Shown: positions 41,601-51,957, numbered from the stretch's first letter. The stretch: 64,000 nucleotides of DNA from Symbiodinium natans (GCA_905221605.1 CAJNDS010002415.1:115001-179000); one strand, 5' to 3'. Made by a program: numbers and translations. The notes: generated from the sequence alone by a model not told the origin.

Positions 41601-43534
41601 TGTGCTTTAAAAGCCTAAGCCCGAAACCATACATCGTAACAGAGAGAACAAAAGCACAAATATGGCACCACACAAAATCACCGCATAGGTTGTACAAGGA
41701 GGGGCAGTATCCTCATCACCCATATTTTAGTGTCCTTAGAACTCTACTGTAACTAGGAGGGTGGGGGGGGGGGGGGTCCTTGTAAACCATAAACCAGAAA
41801 CCCTGAAGAAAGCACCATTGACCCCACAGGATCATCACATAGGTTGGAGGCTTAGCGCTTTCTCTTAGGGTTACATGATCCCTTTATATGAGACCTTGAA
41901 AGGGCCCGTATATATCCTATACAACCCAAGGGCCCGTACATCAGAAGCCTTTCAGGGAGGCAAGGGACCACAATAAGGGACACTACCCTTAGATTGTCGA
42001 GCTTGCGGAAATCGAGTTGAGGTAAGGAGGGCTTCCCTTTCAAGGCTGTCGTGTGGTCAGCAAAAGACCCCCCCCCCCCAAAGAAAGACCCTAAACCAAA
42101 AAACCCTAAACCCTAAACCCTAGACCCTAGACCCTAAACCAGGGTTTTCACAAAAGGGAATGGCCCCCCCATTCTGGCTGCACCAGATATCGATACCAAG
42201 ATTGTAGAACCAAGCCTAGAGTTTGAGGTCAATGCCCCATGTACGGGCCATACCCTCAACCCTAAACCCTAAACCCTAAACCCTAAACCCTAAACCCTAA
42301 ACCCTAAACCCTAAACCCTGAACCCTACTTGGGATCCCAGGGAGCTGCTGCCCTTAACAACAAAATAAGATCAGGAGCTGGCAATCACATGCCCATGCTT
42401 TGGAAAACATAAGCTGGCTGCAGCGGCTTGACGTTTAGGGTTTAGGGTTTAGGGTTTAGGGCTTCGGGTTTCGGGCTTTAAGGTTTAGAACTTAGGGTAT
42501 AGCGCTTTTTGTCTCCCTCTCTCTCTCTCTCCCCCTCTCTCTCTCTCTCTCTCTTTATCTCTCTCGCTCGCTCGCTCGCGTACTGTTGCCAACCCTGGTT
42601 GAAGATGCCGGGGAGTTGCAGATGAGCCCTCAAGCATGTATGGCAAAATATGCATAATACACAATTCTCAGCCTTGTGCATGGGGCAGAAAGGGGCGGGG
42701 ATCTAATTGTAGACATCCGACTGGCCCCCAAACCCTAAACCCTAAACCCTACACCCTAAACCCTAAACCCTAAACCCTAAACCCTAAAGCCTAAACCCTA
42801 AACCCTAAACCCTGAACCCTAAACCCGAAACCCTGAACCCTAAGTCTGAGGGTCTTGCTCCGGGTCAAATATAGCCTGGAGATGCAGTAGCAGATCAAGG
42901 CCTGCACAAGGGCTTTCGGATGGGGGGGGTGGAGGGTAGGGCTTAGGGTTTAGGGTTTAGGGTTTGGGGTTTGGGGTTTGGGGTTTGGGGTTTGGGGTTT
43001 GGGGTTTGGGGTTTGGGGTTTGGGGTTTGGGGTTTGGGGTCTTGGGTTTAGGGTTTAGCGTCTAGGGTTTAGGGTTTAAGGCTTAGGGCTTAGGGCTTCG
43101 GGTTTGGGGTTTAGGGCTTTGGGGGGTAACCTAACCCGCAAAACCCAAAGCCCTGGGATGTAGAGCGCTCTACAGGTCCGAAGCCGTAACATTCCTCAAC
43201 TCCGAACCGATGCACCCGTCACCAACATACCCTTGGGTCCTAAACTCCAAAATGTTACACTGATGGTAGCTTACGCAGTTCATGGGTACAAGCAAATTCT
43301 TGGAAAGCCCCGTGAACTCTTCAACCCTTTTAGGGTTTAGGGTTTAGGGTTTAGGGTGCTCCATTGTGTCCACCACGCCTGCTTCAGAGCTTCGGTCACA
43401 TCAGCGACAGCCCTCATTCCCACAGTGACCCTAAACCCTAAACCCTAAACCCTAAACCCTAAACCCTAAACCCTAAACCCTAAACCCTAAACCCTAAACC
43501 CTAAACCCTAAACCCTAAACCCTAAACCCTAAAC
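35605..43534 (-). CDS. Series of minus-strand exons upstream of the C2 gene
   Basis: Further spacers with open, protein-like minus frames and usable splice ends. They could be the N-terminal part of the C2 gene or a separate gene; the chain of phases was not resolved. Besides exons listed separately: 36302-36345 (ARLDTASLWLN), 36760-36805 (GAESVLYETVQAS), 37060-37110 (KRPFLEDPILLKRASGAQ), 37230-37370 (AEGSDAEMDVEEEACNANTC), 37515-37550 (LPYLGDEMNSE), 37704-37795 (ISVPALLSKEESMQSLAM) and 41130-41185 (GLGREAVEFAEEL). Single items could be chance; the run is unlikely to be. Confidence 0.45.
36373..36738 (-). repeat. CCCTAAGA octamers, then CCCTAAAA octamers
   Basis: Two homogeneous octamer blocks (36373-36452; 36560-36738) separated by mixed variants. 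Confidence 0.9.
36868..37063. mobile_element. Family C hairpin carrying a family E half
   Basis: C left arm, then TGGGGGTTTACGAAAACAGG (E tip, 36895-36960) ending mid-element, then C interior and right arm. A transposon-in-transposon chimera. Confidence 0.55.
38037..38156 (-). CDS. Exon: FFKDVQGPTVYITPQIRDG
   Basis: About 40 open codons: FFKDVQGPTVYITPQIRDGC then LSSMSLLPLDGEANWDCVG. Acceptor CCTTGCGAAG; donor appears to be GC (GGAAGG|GCTAAACCC), which again opens onto telomeric repeat. One of the longest unambiguous exons; no family recognised. Confidence 0.6.
38634..38678 (-). CDS. Micro-exon: AYAADLLVQAGSRCS
   Basis: 45 bp, 15 codons, between a strong acceptor (CTCCTCTTTGCCAG) and donor (TCG|GTGGGC). 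It lies 20 bp from a truncated family-B hairpin end at 38699. Confidence 0.5.
38743..38846 (+). repeat. Telomeric array that truncates a family-B hairpin
   Basis: About 15 units begin directly after the first 44 bp of a B element (38699-38742); the other half of the element is absent on the far side. Confidence 0.9.
39181..39533 (-). repeat. C-rich telomere-derived tract with poly-C and a 46-bp tandem repeat
   Basis: A 25-base C run (39221-39245), CCCCAAAA-type units, then three 46-bp units starting AACACACCCTAAACCCAG (39396-39533). Confidence 0.88.
39552..39639 (-). CDS. Exon near 39.6 kb, two frames open
   Basis: Acceptor ...CCCTAAACCCCCACAG, donor AAAGG|GTTTTTTGGGG. Two minus frames are open: LSHPRGSGEPIIPAVYAAG and TEPSSGLWRANHPGSIRRRS. 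Which is used cannot be told without neighbours. Confidence 0.45.
40210..40310 (-). CDS. Exon: DREAVHNAGYDLVISHPGFE
   Basis: Reads IEDREAVHNAGYDLVISHPG then FEEFKT and TAG. Either a terminal exon of an upstream gene or an exon ending at AATTCAAG before the stop. Strong protein-like composition, no family assigned. Confidence 0.5.
40360..40488 (+). repeat. GGGTTTATA nonamer array, about 14 units
   Basis: Nearly perfect 9-bp units derived from the telomeric heptamer by a TA insertion. A TTCAGGG array lies at 40610-40648. Confidence 0.92.
40555..40607 (-). CDS. Exon: DAVAALRTLTGLTALQ
   Basis: Acceptor CTGAACCCTCGCAG, helical Leu/Ala-rich peptide, possible GC donor (CTGCAG|GCAGTTCAG). Its 5' side is the (TTCAGGG)n variant array at 40610. 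Confidence 0.5.
41448..41547. mobile_element. Family E hairpin (GGGGGTTTNCGAAAATAGGG tips)
   Basis: 100 bp. Copies at 31214-31309, 31897-31989, 19757-19837, 36051-36138 and 29446-29531; an opposite-strand copy at 27990-28088. Tips read TGGGGGTTTCCGAAATTAGG and the inverse. Confidence 0.68.
41866..41996. mobile_element. Family G element
   Basis: Shares CCTATACAACCCAAGGGCCC and CAAGGGA(G/C)C words with 45775-45892. Weaker relatives at 6953-7052, 53233-53310 and 54768-54815. Arms TTACATGATCCCTTTATATG / CATATTAAAGACCCATGTAA are best seen in the 45.8-kb copy. Confidence 0.5.
42513..42580 (+). repeat. CT microsatellite passing into CTCG
   Basis: Dinucleotide run ending in CGCTCGCTCGCTCG. Confidence 0.9.
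42858..42918 (-). CDS. Exon: ALICYCISRLYLTRSKTLR
   Basis: Acceptor CCCTTGTGCAG, about 20 open codons, ending against TTAGGG-type repeat. Hydrophobic then basic. A second acceptor inside (ATCTCCAG) would shorten it. Confidence 0.4.
42961..43039 (+). repeat. TTTGGGG heptamer array, 11 units
   Basis: Perfect variant heptamers. The same variant (as CCCCAAA) fills 33270-33345 in a C2-gene intron. G-quadruplex prone. Confidence 0.93.
43428..43534 (-). repeat. Telomeric array (CCCTAAA), about 15 units, after the signal-peptide exon
   Basis: On the coding strand it is GTTTAGGG-repeat that begins at the donor of the exon at 43535-43719. Confidence 0.95.
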
Positions 43535-43719
43535 CCTTCCTGGGCTGCCTCCGCATCGAAGCCCCTGAGCGGTCCCGACGGGCATCTTTTCGGTTGTGTC
43601 GCGTGCGGTAGAGCAACTGACACAGGCATCTGCCTTTCGAGAGGCCGGGTCTCAAGGCTTCCGTTCTTGATGGCCATCCCGACAACCAGCATCAAGGCTG
43701 CAAGGGCGCTCAGTGGCAT
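43535..43719 (-). CDS. Probable first exon with N-terminal signal sequence
   Basis: Starts with a true ATG and reads MPLSALAALMLVVGMAIKNG, a hydrophobic signal peptide or anchor, then SLETRPLERQMPVSVALPHA and GPLRGFDAEAAQEG. The exon ends at GAAGG|GTTTAGGGTTTAGGG: the intron begins with a pure array of about 15 telomeric units. Phase 2 is satisfied by a possible next exon at 43377-43412 (AVADVTEALKQA). The product would enter the secretory route. Confidence 0.55.
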
Positions 43720-43916
43720 CCCCTACACCCGAAGACCTAAACCCTAAATCCTAAACCCTAACCCTAAACCCCTAAACCCTAAATCCTAAACCCTAACCCT
43801 AAACCCTCAAGACCTAAACCCATCGTTGTGTGGGTTCCGGAGGTGAAGTGCAGTCCCAGAAACACGGACTTCCCACGACACGCAATTGGAGTCGGCCCTG
43901 CCCAAAGAAAGCGTGT

Positions 43917-43919
43917 AAA

Positions 43920-43961
<42 letters not shown>
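43917..43961. repeat. TA microsatellite
   Basis: 45 bp of alternating AT with one TACAT interruption. Confidence 0.92.
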
Positions 43962-44255
43962 GAGGTGAACTAACACAATGACCTTCACAGTCCTCAAAAG
44001 GCTGACAGCAGGAGTAACACATGAACCTACGTGCTAGCAACCATACAAAGAAATCAGGGCCCCCACCCCCCAAACCCCCAACCGTAAACCCCACACCCCA
44101 CACCCCAAACCCGAAACCCGAAACCCGAAACCCTAAACCCTAAACCCTAAACCCTAAACCCCAGGGATACCGACAGCTCCGTAGTAACCTCAATGAGTAG
44201 GTATGACCGAGCAAAACTGTAGGTAAAGAGGGTCGCAAGTAAACCTAAACCCTAA

Positions 44256-44562
44256 ACCCTGAAACCCTGAAACCCTGAAACCCTGAAACCCTGCAACCCT
44301 GCAAGCCTGCAACCCTGAAACTCTGAAACCCTGAAACCCTGCAACCCTGCAACCCTGCAACCCTGAAACTCTGAAACTCTGAAACCCTGAAACCCTGAAA
44401 GCCTGAAACCCTGAAACCCTGAAAGCCTGAAACCCTGGACCCTAAACCCTAAACCCTAAACCCTAAACCCTAAACCCTAAACCCTAAACCCTAAACCCTA
44501 AACCCTAAACCCTAAACCCTAAACCCTAAACCCTAAACCCTAAACCCTAAACCCTAAACCCA
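44256..44562 (-). repeat. CCCTGAAA/CCCTGCAA octamer array, then CCCTAAA array
   Basis: About 22 octamers of a telomere-derived variant with a higher-order mixture of GAAA and GCAA forms (44256-44436), then about 17 canonical heptamers up to the exon at 44563. Confidence 0.9.
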
Positions 44563-44634
44563 GCCTCGATCTTCTTGGCGCCGAGGCGGCGGGCTACCGA
44601 CCCGGCCTCGCCGCAAAGCTCGATGCCCTCCTGC
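44563..44634 (-). CDS. Exon: EGIELCGEAGSVARRLGAKK
   Basis: Acceptor AACCCTCTTCGCAG, reads EGIELCGEAGSVARRLGAKK then IEAG, donor GCTGG|GTTTAGGG. The acceptor region belongs to the duplicated piece that flanks a telomere-variant insertion at 44667-44789. Confidence 0.6.
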
Positions 44635-44637
44635 GAA

Positions 44638-44817
44638 GAGGGTTTCTTGGTAGCCTGGTAACCATAGGGTTTAGGGTTTGGGGTTTAGGGTTTAGGGTTT
44701 AGGGTATGGGGTTTAGGGTTTGGGGGTTTGGGGGTTTGGGGGTTTGGGGGTTTGGGGGTTTGGGGGTTTGGGGGTTTGGGGGTTTAGGGAGGGTTTCTTG
44801 GTAGCCTGGCAACCATA
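44638..44817. mobile_element. Family C fragment with telomere-variant insertion and 28-bp duplication
   Basis: A 28-bp piece reading AGGGTTTCTTGGTAGCCTGG... (44639-44666) recurs with one mismatch at 44790-44817. Between the copies lie TTTAGGG units and eight TTTGGGGG octamers. Confidence 0.72.
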
Positions 44818-45004
44818 TGTTCAAAAGGCTCACCCTTTTTTGGCCTTACGGTTTAGGGTGGCTTAGGATTTAGGGTTAAGGGTTCAGGGTAGCTTGGTAG
44901 CCCCATGAACCAATGTTAACAAGGGCACCCTTGTTGGGATTGGCTACTTTAGAAGCGAGCCTTGAACCCCAAAAAAGGGACAGGGCACCACCGAGCTGCC
45001 AGAG

Positions 45005-46700
45005 CTTTGGGGTTTTGGGGTTTTGGGTTTGGAGGTTTGGAGGTTTGGGGATTTAGGTTTGGGGGTTTGGGGTTTTGGAGCTTTGGGCTTTTGGGGTTTT
45101 GGGTTTAGGGGAAGGGGTTTGGGGTTTGGGGCTTGGCGTTTGGGGTAAGACTTGCCGTTTTTCGGCTGGGACTGCGGGACTGAAGTACACTTTATATACT
45201 CCCTTGAAGGGTATATGGAAGGGGGATATACGGCACCTAACTCCCTTATTCTCCTGCTCAGGGAATTCAGGGCTTAGGGTAAGGGGGTCGATGCAGGGGC
45301 TCCTTAACAGGGGCGGTTAGGGCATTTCTGTTAAGCATTTTTCATGGAGACAGCGTAGGGGTTTTGAGGTTGGGCTTTGAGGGTCTTGGTGTGAGGGTCT
45401 TGGGGTCTTCGTGACCCTCAACCCTAAACCCTAAACCCTGAACCCTAGGTCTTCAGGGTTCTTGGGTTTATGGTTGAGGGTTCTGGGGGTGGCCCGCATG
45501 GCCGTGAACCCCCGACTCTTAGCCCTTTTCCCGGCCGGTTTAGGGTCTGGGGTTTAGGTTTAGGCGGTTTAGGGTTTAGGGGTTTGGGGTTTAGGGTTTA
45601 GGGTTTAGGGCCAAACCCCAACATTAACCCCCCCTACCCCCTAATATTTAAAACCCCCAATATACGAAGATAACTATAATGGGGGGGTATATAATGTTAT
45701 GGGGTAGGGGGTTCAACATTGGGGTGGAGGGGATTAAACCCCAAACCCCAAACCCCCAAATCTCTAAGCTTGGTATGGACCCTGAAAAGGGGACGCCTTA
45801 TGCAACCCTTTCACATACCCTATACAACCCAAGGGCCCATACTTCAGAACCCTGCAAGGGAGGTAAGGGGCCATATTAAAGACCCATGTAACCCTAAACC
45901 CTAAACCCTAACGCTAAACCCTAAACCCTAAACCCTAAACCCTAAACCCTAAACCCTAAACCCCAAACCCTAAACCCTAAACCCTGAGCCACAAGCAGCC
46001 CTTCAGCTCAGGCCTCAAACTTGCCCTTCGTCGCCTGCGCCCAACCTGCGCCCAAGGGCGTTTAGGTTTAGGGTTTAGGGTTTAGGGTTTAGGGTTAGGG
46101 TTTAGGGTTTAGGGTTTAGGGTTTAGGGTTTAGGGTTAGGGTTTAGGGTTTAGGGTTTAGGTTTGAAGGGTTTGGGGTTTAGGGTTACATGGGCTTCAAA
46201 GGTTCAGGGTTTAGGCTTGAAGGCTTTAAGGTTTTGGCTTGAAGAGTTTAGGGCTTAGGGCTCATAAAGGGTTTAGGGTTTAGGCTGAAAAGGTTATTAA
46301 GGGGCTTCGGGCTCAGGGCTTATCAAGGTTCTAGGTCTTAGGGCTGAAGGGTGCCTATATGGGGCTGAGGGTTTATGGGTTTAGGGGTTTAGGGGTTTAA
46401 GGCTGCAGGTTTAGCGTTTAAGGCTTCGGGTTGAGGGTTTTGAGGGGATTAGCGGGCTGGGATGTTTTAGTTAGGTGTGAGGTTTGGGAAGTAAGGTTCA
46501 TAAACCCTAAACCCTAAACCCTATACCCCAAATCCTAAACCCTAAACCCTAAACCCTTCGTAGGGTTCGTTAGGATTTCGGGGGGTTGGGCGATGAGGCT
46601 CAAGCGTGCATGAGAGTGTAGTTCTAGGGCTTTCGGACTTGAGGTACAGGGGATTCAGGGGTTTAAGGTTTAGGGTTTAGGGTTTAGGGTTAAGCATCGA
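45005..46700. other. Telomere-derived and spacer sequence, few exon candidates
   Basis: G-rich decayed repeats, a G-family element (45775-45892), arrays at 45890-45985 and 46060-46160, and one weak exon (46005-46060, RRRASLRPELKGCLWL). No other coding signal. Confidence 0.4.
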
Positions 46701-46723
46701 GGTTGTGGGGTAAACCGAAACCC

Positions 46724-46799
46724 CAAAGCTGAGGCCCCAGCCAAGGAAGTAGTTGGCTTTTGCGGTGCCCAGCTGGTCACCTTCGAAGAGGTATGTCTT
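46724..46799 (-). CDS. Exon: KTYLFEGDQLGTAKANYFLG
   Basis: Acceptor GGGGGTCCCAACAG; reads KTYLFEGDQLGTAKANYFLG then WGLS. Clearly protein-like; donor not resolved (before GGTTTCGG). Confidence 0.55.
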
Positions 46800-47479
46800 C
46801 TGTTGGGACCCCCAAGCCCTAGACCCTAAGCCCTAAGCCCTAAGCCCTAAACCCTAAACCCTAAACCCTAAACCCTAAACCCTAAACCCTAAACTCTAAA
46901 CCCTAAACCCTAAACCCGACAAAAAGCCCTCAGAAAGCTTCGAAGCCAAGGGTTTTGGGTACCCAAGCCCTATACGCCAATGAAACCCGGCAAGAAGGGA
47001 TCATATCAACGGGACTACGGAGGGTCATCGGCGCCGATTAGGCTTGTGCGCTGCTAAAACGGCTCCTGCGCACAAACCTCAGTCTGCGTACATGTTAAAC
47101 CCCCAAGGGCCGTTGAAGCCCCTTTATGCTTTTTGGGGTTTGGGGTTAAGGCCTTAGGGGTTCACGGCCTTACGTTTTAACTCTACAACCGTTGATGCGA
47201 TGAGTGTCCTGACAATTTCAAACCTGGACCCCCGAAAACCTAAAAAACACATTTCGCAGCTCTAGCTGAATTTGGAGGGTTCTAACCTAGCGCTTCTGAG
47301 GATGATTCTCAGACTCTGGCCCACAGATCTATCTGACCTTCTGCGCACCTTAAACATCAGACCCGAAACCCTAACCTGTTCAAATCCCAAAGCCAAAACC
47401 CCCGACACCATGCCCCAAACCCGAAACCCAAAACCCAAAACCCAAAACGCTCTGGACACCTGAGGGTTGAGGGTTGCCG

Positions 47480-47600
47480 GGGGGTGGAGCCTGCTTGCTT
47501 GAACAGCCCCAGTGCAGCTTCTGCGTGCTCCTGAGCCTTGTCAGACGAGGCTTTAATAGGGGTTTGGTTTAGGAGTGCTGTGGGATTTAGGGGTTCATGT
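47480..47600 (-). CDS. TPR-like exon: KAQEHAEAALGLFKQAGSTP
   Basis: Reads ASSDKAQEHAEAALGLFKQA then GSTPRQPSTL. Acceptor CCTATTAAAG, donor CCCTCAG|GTGTCCAG. Helical pair with TPR-like spacing. Confidence 0.48.
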
Positions 47601-47947
47601 TGCACCTGCTGTAGTGTGCTACTGCGTCCCCCCCCCCCACCCCCCGAACAATCGAAACTGGTTCTCGCCCTCTTTAAACGGTCCACGGGCTTTGTATGAC
47701 TTAAAGAGGAGTCCTTATGAATTCAAAAAGGATGAGTTTATGAGTGTTTGAAAGGCACAGTTAACACATAGCTGGTTTTTATGAGGAGTTATATGAAATT
47801 TGAAAGGAATCCATGTGATTTCCAATAGGGACTTTTTATTGGAATTTATAGGGGTTCCATGTGATTTTCACAGGGATGAGTTTACACGACTTCAAGTGAT
47901 CCATTTGAATTTAAAAGGGATGAGAGGATTTTTCGAAATCCAAGGCC

Positions 47948-48462
47948 CGAAGGGCCAGGACATCAAAAAAAGGTCCCGAAACAACGCCCAGTATTGGGAG
48001 ACTCGGGCGGGTCCTGGACACCCCCGCCCCCCCTTTGCTGGACTGATCAAGACGAATTCTTCATATAGCTTATTTTTTGAAGGCAAATTTTCCTGGTTTC
48101 GGCTCAGTTGGGATTGCTGGTTTTCGGGTTCTTGGAGAGGAGGGCTGCCTTTAAGATTCACAGGCATGCCTTTAAGCCAAGGGGCCAGGGCTTTGAAATC
48201 GAAAGCCCCGGGTCCGGGCCAGGACATTAAAGCGGGTCCCGAACCAGTGCCAAATATTCCAGGTTAGGCTGGCTCCTGGACCCCTGCATTGATGGAGACA
48301 TTTGTTGATATTTCGGTTGTTTACAGGGATTTCTCGATGTCGTATCCTTTGGGACTTCGGGTTGTCGGAAAGAAGGCTTACCTTTAAGATTCAGAGGCCC
48401 GGCCGTTAAGTCAAGAGGCCAGGGCATCGGGTTTAAAGTTGGCAGTCGAAACAAGCCCTAAA
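47948..48462. repeat. 264-bp diverged tandem duplication
   Basis: Units start GGGCCAGGACAT at 47952 and 48216 and share CTTTAAGATTCA...GGCC blocks; remnants of a third unit near 48680. An AT-rich stretch of short ATGAATTTAAAAGGGATGAG repeats precedes it (47690-47945). Long frames across it follow the repeat and are not taken as genes. Confidence 0.6.
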
Positions 48463-48469
48463 ATGTGCA

Positions 48470-50370
48470 AGAAACATTCTGGATTTCGGCCCGGAAGCTC
48501 CCAGCAAACTTGACTTTAAACAAGGGGCCCCTAGTAAAGCAGGTGCAACATTAAGGGTCTGGGGTTCAGGGTGTAGGCCTCTACGAGCTTTGAAATCTAA
48601 ATCCCACCCAAGCTGGACATGCCGAAGCGGACTTGGCGTAGGATTTAGGGCTTAGGGTTAGGCTTTATTCAATCTACGTGGCTTTCGGGTTCTCGGAAAC
48701 AAGCTTTCTCAGCACCCACAGGATTGAGAGGACACACACACGCGGTAAGCCTCCCAACCCTAAACCCTAAACCCTACACCCTACACCCTAAACCCTAAAC
48801 CCTAAACCGTCCCAAACATCGAAGCGCTCTCTGTGTTCGATATCGGACCAGTGAATCGTGGACTGCATTGACATTCCTCGACATGGTCGTCAGTGCACTT
48901 GCATGAGGTCTGCTGCAAATAGTCTCGCAACCGCAACAAAGAACACAGAAAGAACACAGATGGAGTAGATCATATGGTTTTTGACATTTTTGCGTAACTT
49001 CTCGTGTCTTGTCCCTCTTTTTCAGATCAAGCGCAAGACGCCTGGACAGATATGTAGTACGGCCTAGGACTTTGCTACTAGTATCTCAAAGACACACCTC
49101 ACCCATACACGTACCAGTAACAAGGAACCATAAATACACTCGCCAACAAGAGGAGTTCGCAACACAATTCTCGTGTCATGTCTATAACTTTGCTTGGGCT
49201 TGGGCGCAGCTTGCAGCCCACATTGCCCAAACCCTGAACCCCAAATCCCAAAACCCCAACCCGAAACCTGTCCTGAAGGGTTCATGGTATGCGCTAAACA
49301 TCCTGCCCTGATACAGCAAGCCATAAGAGGACTCCACACATGCAGGCCCTACAACGAGGCCCCCCCCCCCCCCCCTAGTTACAAGTAGAGTTATAAGGAC
49401 CCTAAATTGGGTAATCTGGATTCCTTACTTCGGTTCTAAGTCCCTAAACCCTAAACCCTAAACCCTAAACCCTAAACCCTAAACCCTAAACCCTAAACCC
49501 TAAACCCTAAACCCTAAACTTAACTACTGTTACTTTTTAGTATTGTAGGAGGGTTCCCCCTTCCAGGACTCTAAAAGACCTACCATATATGAAGCGGGAC
49601 TCTTCACTGAAAACTTTGAGGCATAGGGTGTGGGGCTTTGTGGGGGGTTTGTGGCTGAGTTCCCCTAAAACCCTTAAACCCTCAATTAGACCTTCAAAAC
49701 CTGAGAACGAGGAGAACCCAACTCACGAAGTCCGTGTCAGTTTCATGGTTGTTCATATTGGTGCCCTTCCCACCTCAGGTCACTACAGAACGATGATTGC
49801 ACAGTGAATGGGGTTGGTGGCTCACAGGTGATGGCACTAAAAGCATACCTCTCTATGCTCAACGAAGTGCAGTCCTCGGAAAGTTCATATGTGTTATAGG
49901 CTGCTATAAACAGTGAGCTGCTCAAAGATTGGGTTCATCAGAGCGTTCATCGACGCACCTCTTCGCATGCCATGTGGCGAGCAACAAAGAGTCCGCTTTT
50001 GTGCTGAGCGAGGTTTCGCAAGCACTTCACATCTCATTCCTCAATGCCATGCGCATGTTCATTTCTCGTGCAGCGGCTGCTTCCATGTGCATCTGAGCCA
50101 GGGACATCTTGTCCCGCGAGACAAAACTTCTCAAGCAAAGAGAGGGAGTGAGGGCTGGCCGGCGGTTTGACTCGCTGGTTGTGCTTTTGTCGTCAGCGCG
50201 CTCTTTCTACAGTTCAGGGCTTCGGCCTGTCAGAGCGTGTGAGGCTTTGCTACCGTAAGTTTTGCGCTTTTTAGCGCTGCAAGTGCAGTGCTAAGATCGG
50301 CGCCGCTAGATCGGGACTACCCTTTCTGCGAGAGTGAGTGAGTCACCAAGTAAGTGGAAGCAAAACAAAA
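48470..50370. other. Mostly unique stretch, no gene assigned
   Basis: Longest region left of 59 kb with few telomeric repeats (only 48755-48805 and the A7 array). Several short frames on both strands; none has a recognisable motif or a convincing splice pattern. Confidence 0.45.
49349..49566. mobile_element. Family A hairpin A7 interrupted by telomeric repeat
   Basis: A-family interior (TAGTTACAAGTAGAGTTATAAG...TTCTAAGTCCC) interrupted by about 11 CCCTAAA units (49443-49520), resuming TTAACTACTG. The join uses shared CCCT; no duplication seen. Confidence 0.6.
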
Positions 50371-50455
50371 ACCCTAAACCCTAAACCCTAAACTTTTAAA
50401 CCCTAAACCCTGAACCCTAAACCCTAAACCCTAAACCCTAAACCCTAAACCCTCG

Positions 50456-50765
50456 AATTAAGAAAAGCTCCATGGCATGGCTGGTCTCTGCCTAGGAATC
50501 CCATAAAAGCATGTGATGATCAGGATTACGGGTTTCGAGTCTACAGGGTGGGGCCCCCTTACTATACTAACTGTAGTTAAGGGACTTATAACCTAACTTA
50601 GGGTCCTTATAACCCAATTTAATTCAGGCCCTTATAACTCTACTTATAACTAGGGGGCCCCACCCTGTAGGGTTTATAGGAGCTGGCTTTGCACGGGAAC
50701 ACAGAAGACGACAGGGTTGTGACAGGGCTTCATCAGACGTCTGAAATCGAGACTTCACGCCTGAG
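50456..50765 (-). CDS. Two exons around hairpin intron A8
   Basis: Upper exon (from about 50745 down to 50664) reads TSDEALSQPCRLLCSRAKPA then PINPTG. Element A8 begins with GTGGGGCCCC at its tip and ends CACCCTGTAG. The lower exon then continues in phase LETRNPDHHMLLWDS-stop. Another lower frame (PVILIITCFYGIPRQRPAM) is also open. Confidence 0.42.
50541..50670. mobile_element. Family A hairpin A8, perfect 18-bp TIR
   Basis: Tips CTACAGGGTGGGGCCCCC. Interior is the reverse of A2/A3 (ACTGTAGTTAAGGGACTTAT). Confidence 0.75.
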
Positions 50766-51245
50766 TCACCAAACCCTTTATCCTACAGCATACACGCTCC
50801 CTCGTTCCCGAGGAGTACCAGATGTCTATCTATCTTTCGGCGTGTTGCGTGGTCTTGCAAGGAAGCAGGGATATCCCCTTAAAAAGGAGAAAAAAGGACG
50901 ACTTGAACCCTACACCCCAAAACCACTGCTCACACCACCGTTCCAGCCGCCACTATTGGGTTCGTGGGCAGTCGATGCCCGGTTTAGGGTTTAGGGTTTA
51001 GGGTTTAGGGTTTAGGGTTTAGGGTTTAGGGTTTAGGGTCTACGGTTTAGGGTTGAGTAGAAGACCTACTTGGCTCTGAGTGGGGCGATGAAGGAGGTAA
51101 CAATTAGGTACCCTACCCAGAGGGTCCATCGGTAGTACGACTATGGAACTAGGCGCCCGGAGCTCCCTATTTAGTGTGATGTTTGGGTAACCCTAAACCC
51201 AAACCCCAAACCCTAAACCCTAAACTCTAACCCTAACCCCTAAAC

Positions 51246-51330
51246 CCATAGCTGTACTACAGATAAACAAACCCTCTGGGCTATATAACCCTCTTTGTAT
51301 GTTCAGCACAAATTTCGAAACAGAGCGGAG
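51246..51330 (-). CDS. Exon: LRSVSKFVLNIQRGLYSPEG
   Basis: 85 bp, acceptor AGGTTTAAGCAG, donor ATGG|GTTTAGGG. Reads LRSVSKFVLNIQRGLYSPEG then LFICSTAM. Confidence 0.58.
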
Positions 51331-51734
51331 CTGCTTAAACCTAGTTTAGGGTTTAGGCTTAGGGTTCAGGGTTGAGGTTGCTACATGTGGAAACCGAACA
51401 ACCCTAAACCATGAAAAAAACCATGCCCTACAAACCATAACACTACGTTCTAACCCCTGCAAACCTATGCTCCCAACAAACCCTAAACCCTACATTCTTA
51501 TCCCTGAAAACCCTGTAAACCCACTAACCCCAGAAGCCTAAATGTTAACCCCTGAAAACCAACTAAACCCATTCAACCCAAACCCTGAGGCCTGAATTCG
51601 AAGCCCTGAAAACCCTATATAGCCCTAAACCCCACACCCCGAACCCTAAACCCAAAACCCCAAACCCTAAACCCTAGCCCTAATCCATAAAACCCAAACC
51701 CTAAACCCCTAACAAACAAAAAAACACCTGAGCC

Positions 51735-51921
51735 CGACCTCGCTGGCATTGTGGGTGGCTGCCGCCAGGCCGGCAAGCAGCAACCTCGACGAGGCCTTTG
51801 GCACGGAGGTTCCGGGCATGAATGATGACTTTGGGGGGGGGGGGGGGGTTAGGGGTTAGGGGTTAGGTTTAGGGTTTAGGGTTTAGAGTTTAGGGGTGTA
51901 GGGAGCGATTCCCTGACCTTG

Positions 51922-51957
<36 letters not shown>

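Noticed and set aside
47800-48454. 155-codon plus frame and overlapping minus frames
   Set aside because: They follow a 264-bp tandem duplication and no frame is conserved between the two units in a protein-like way.
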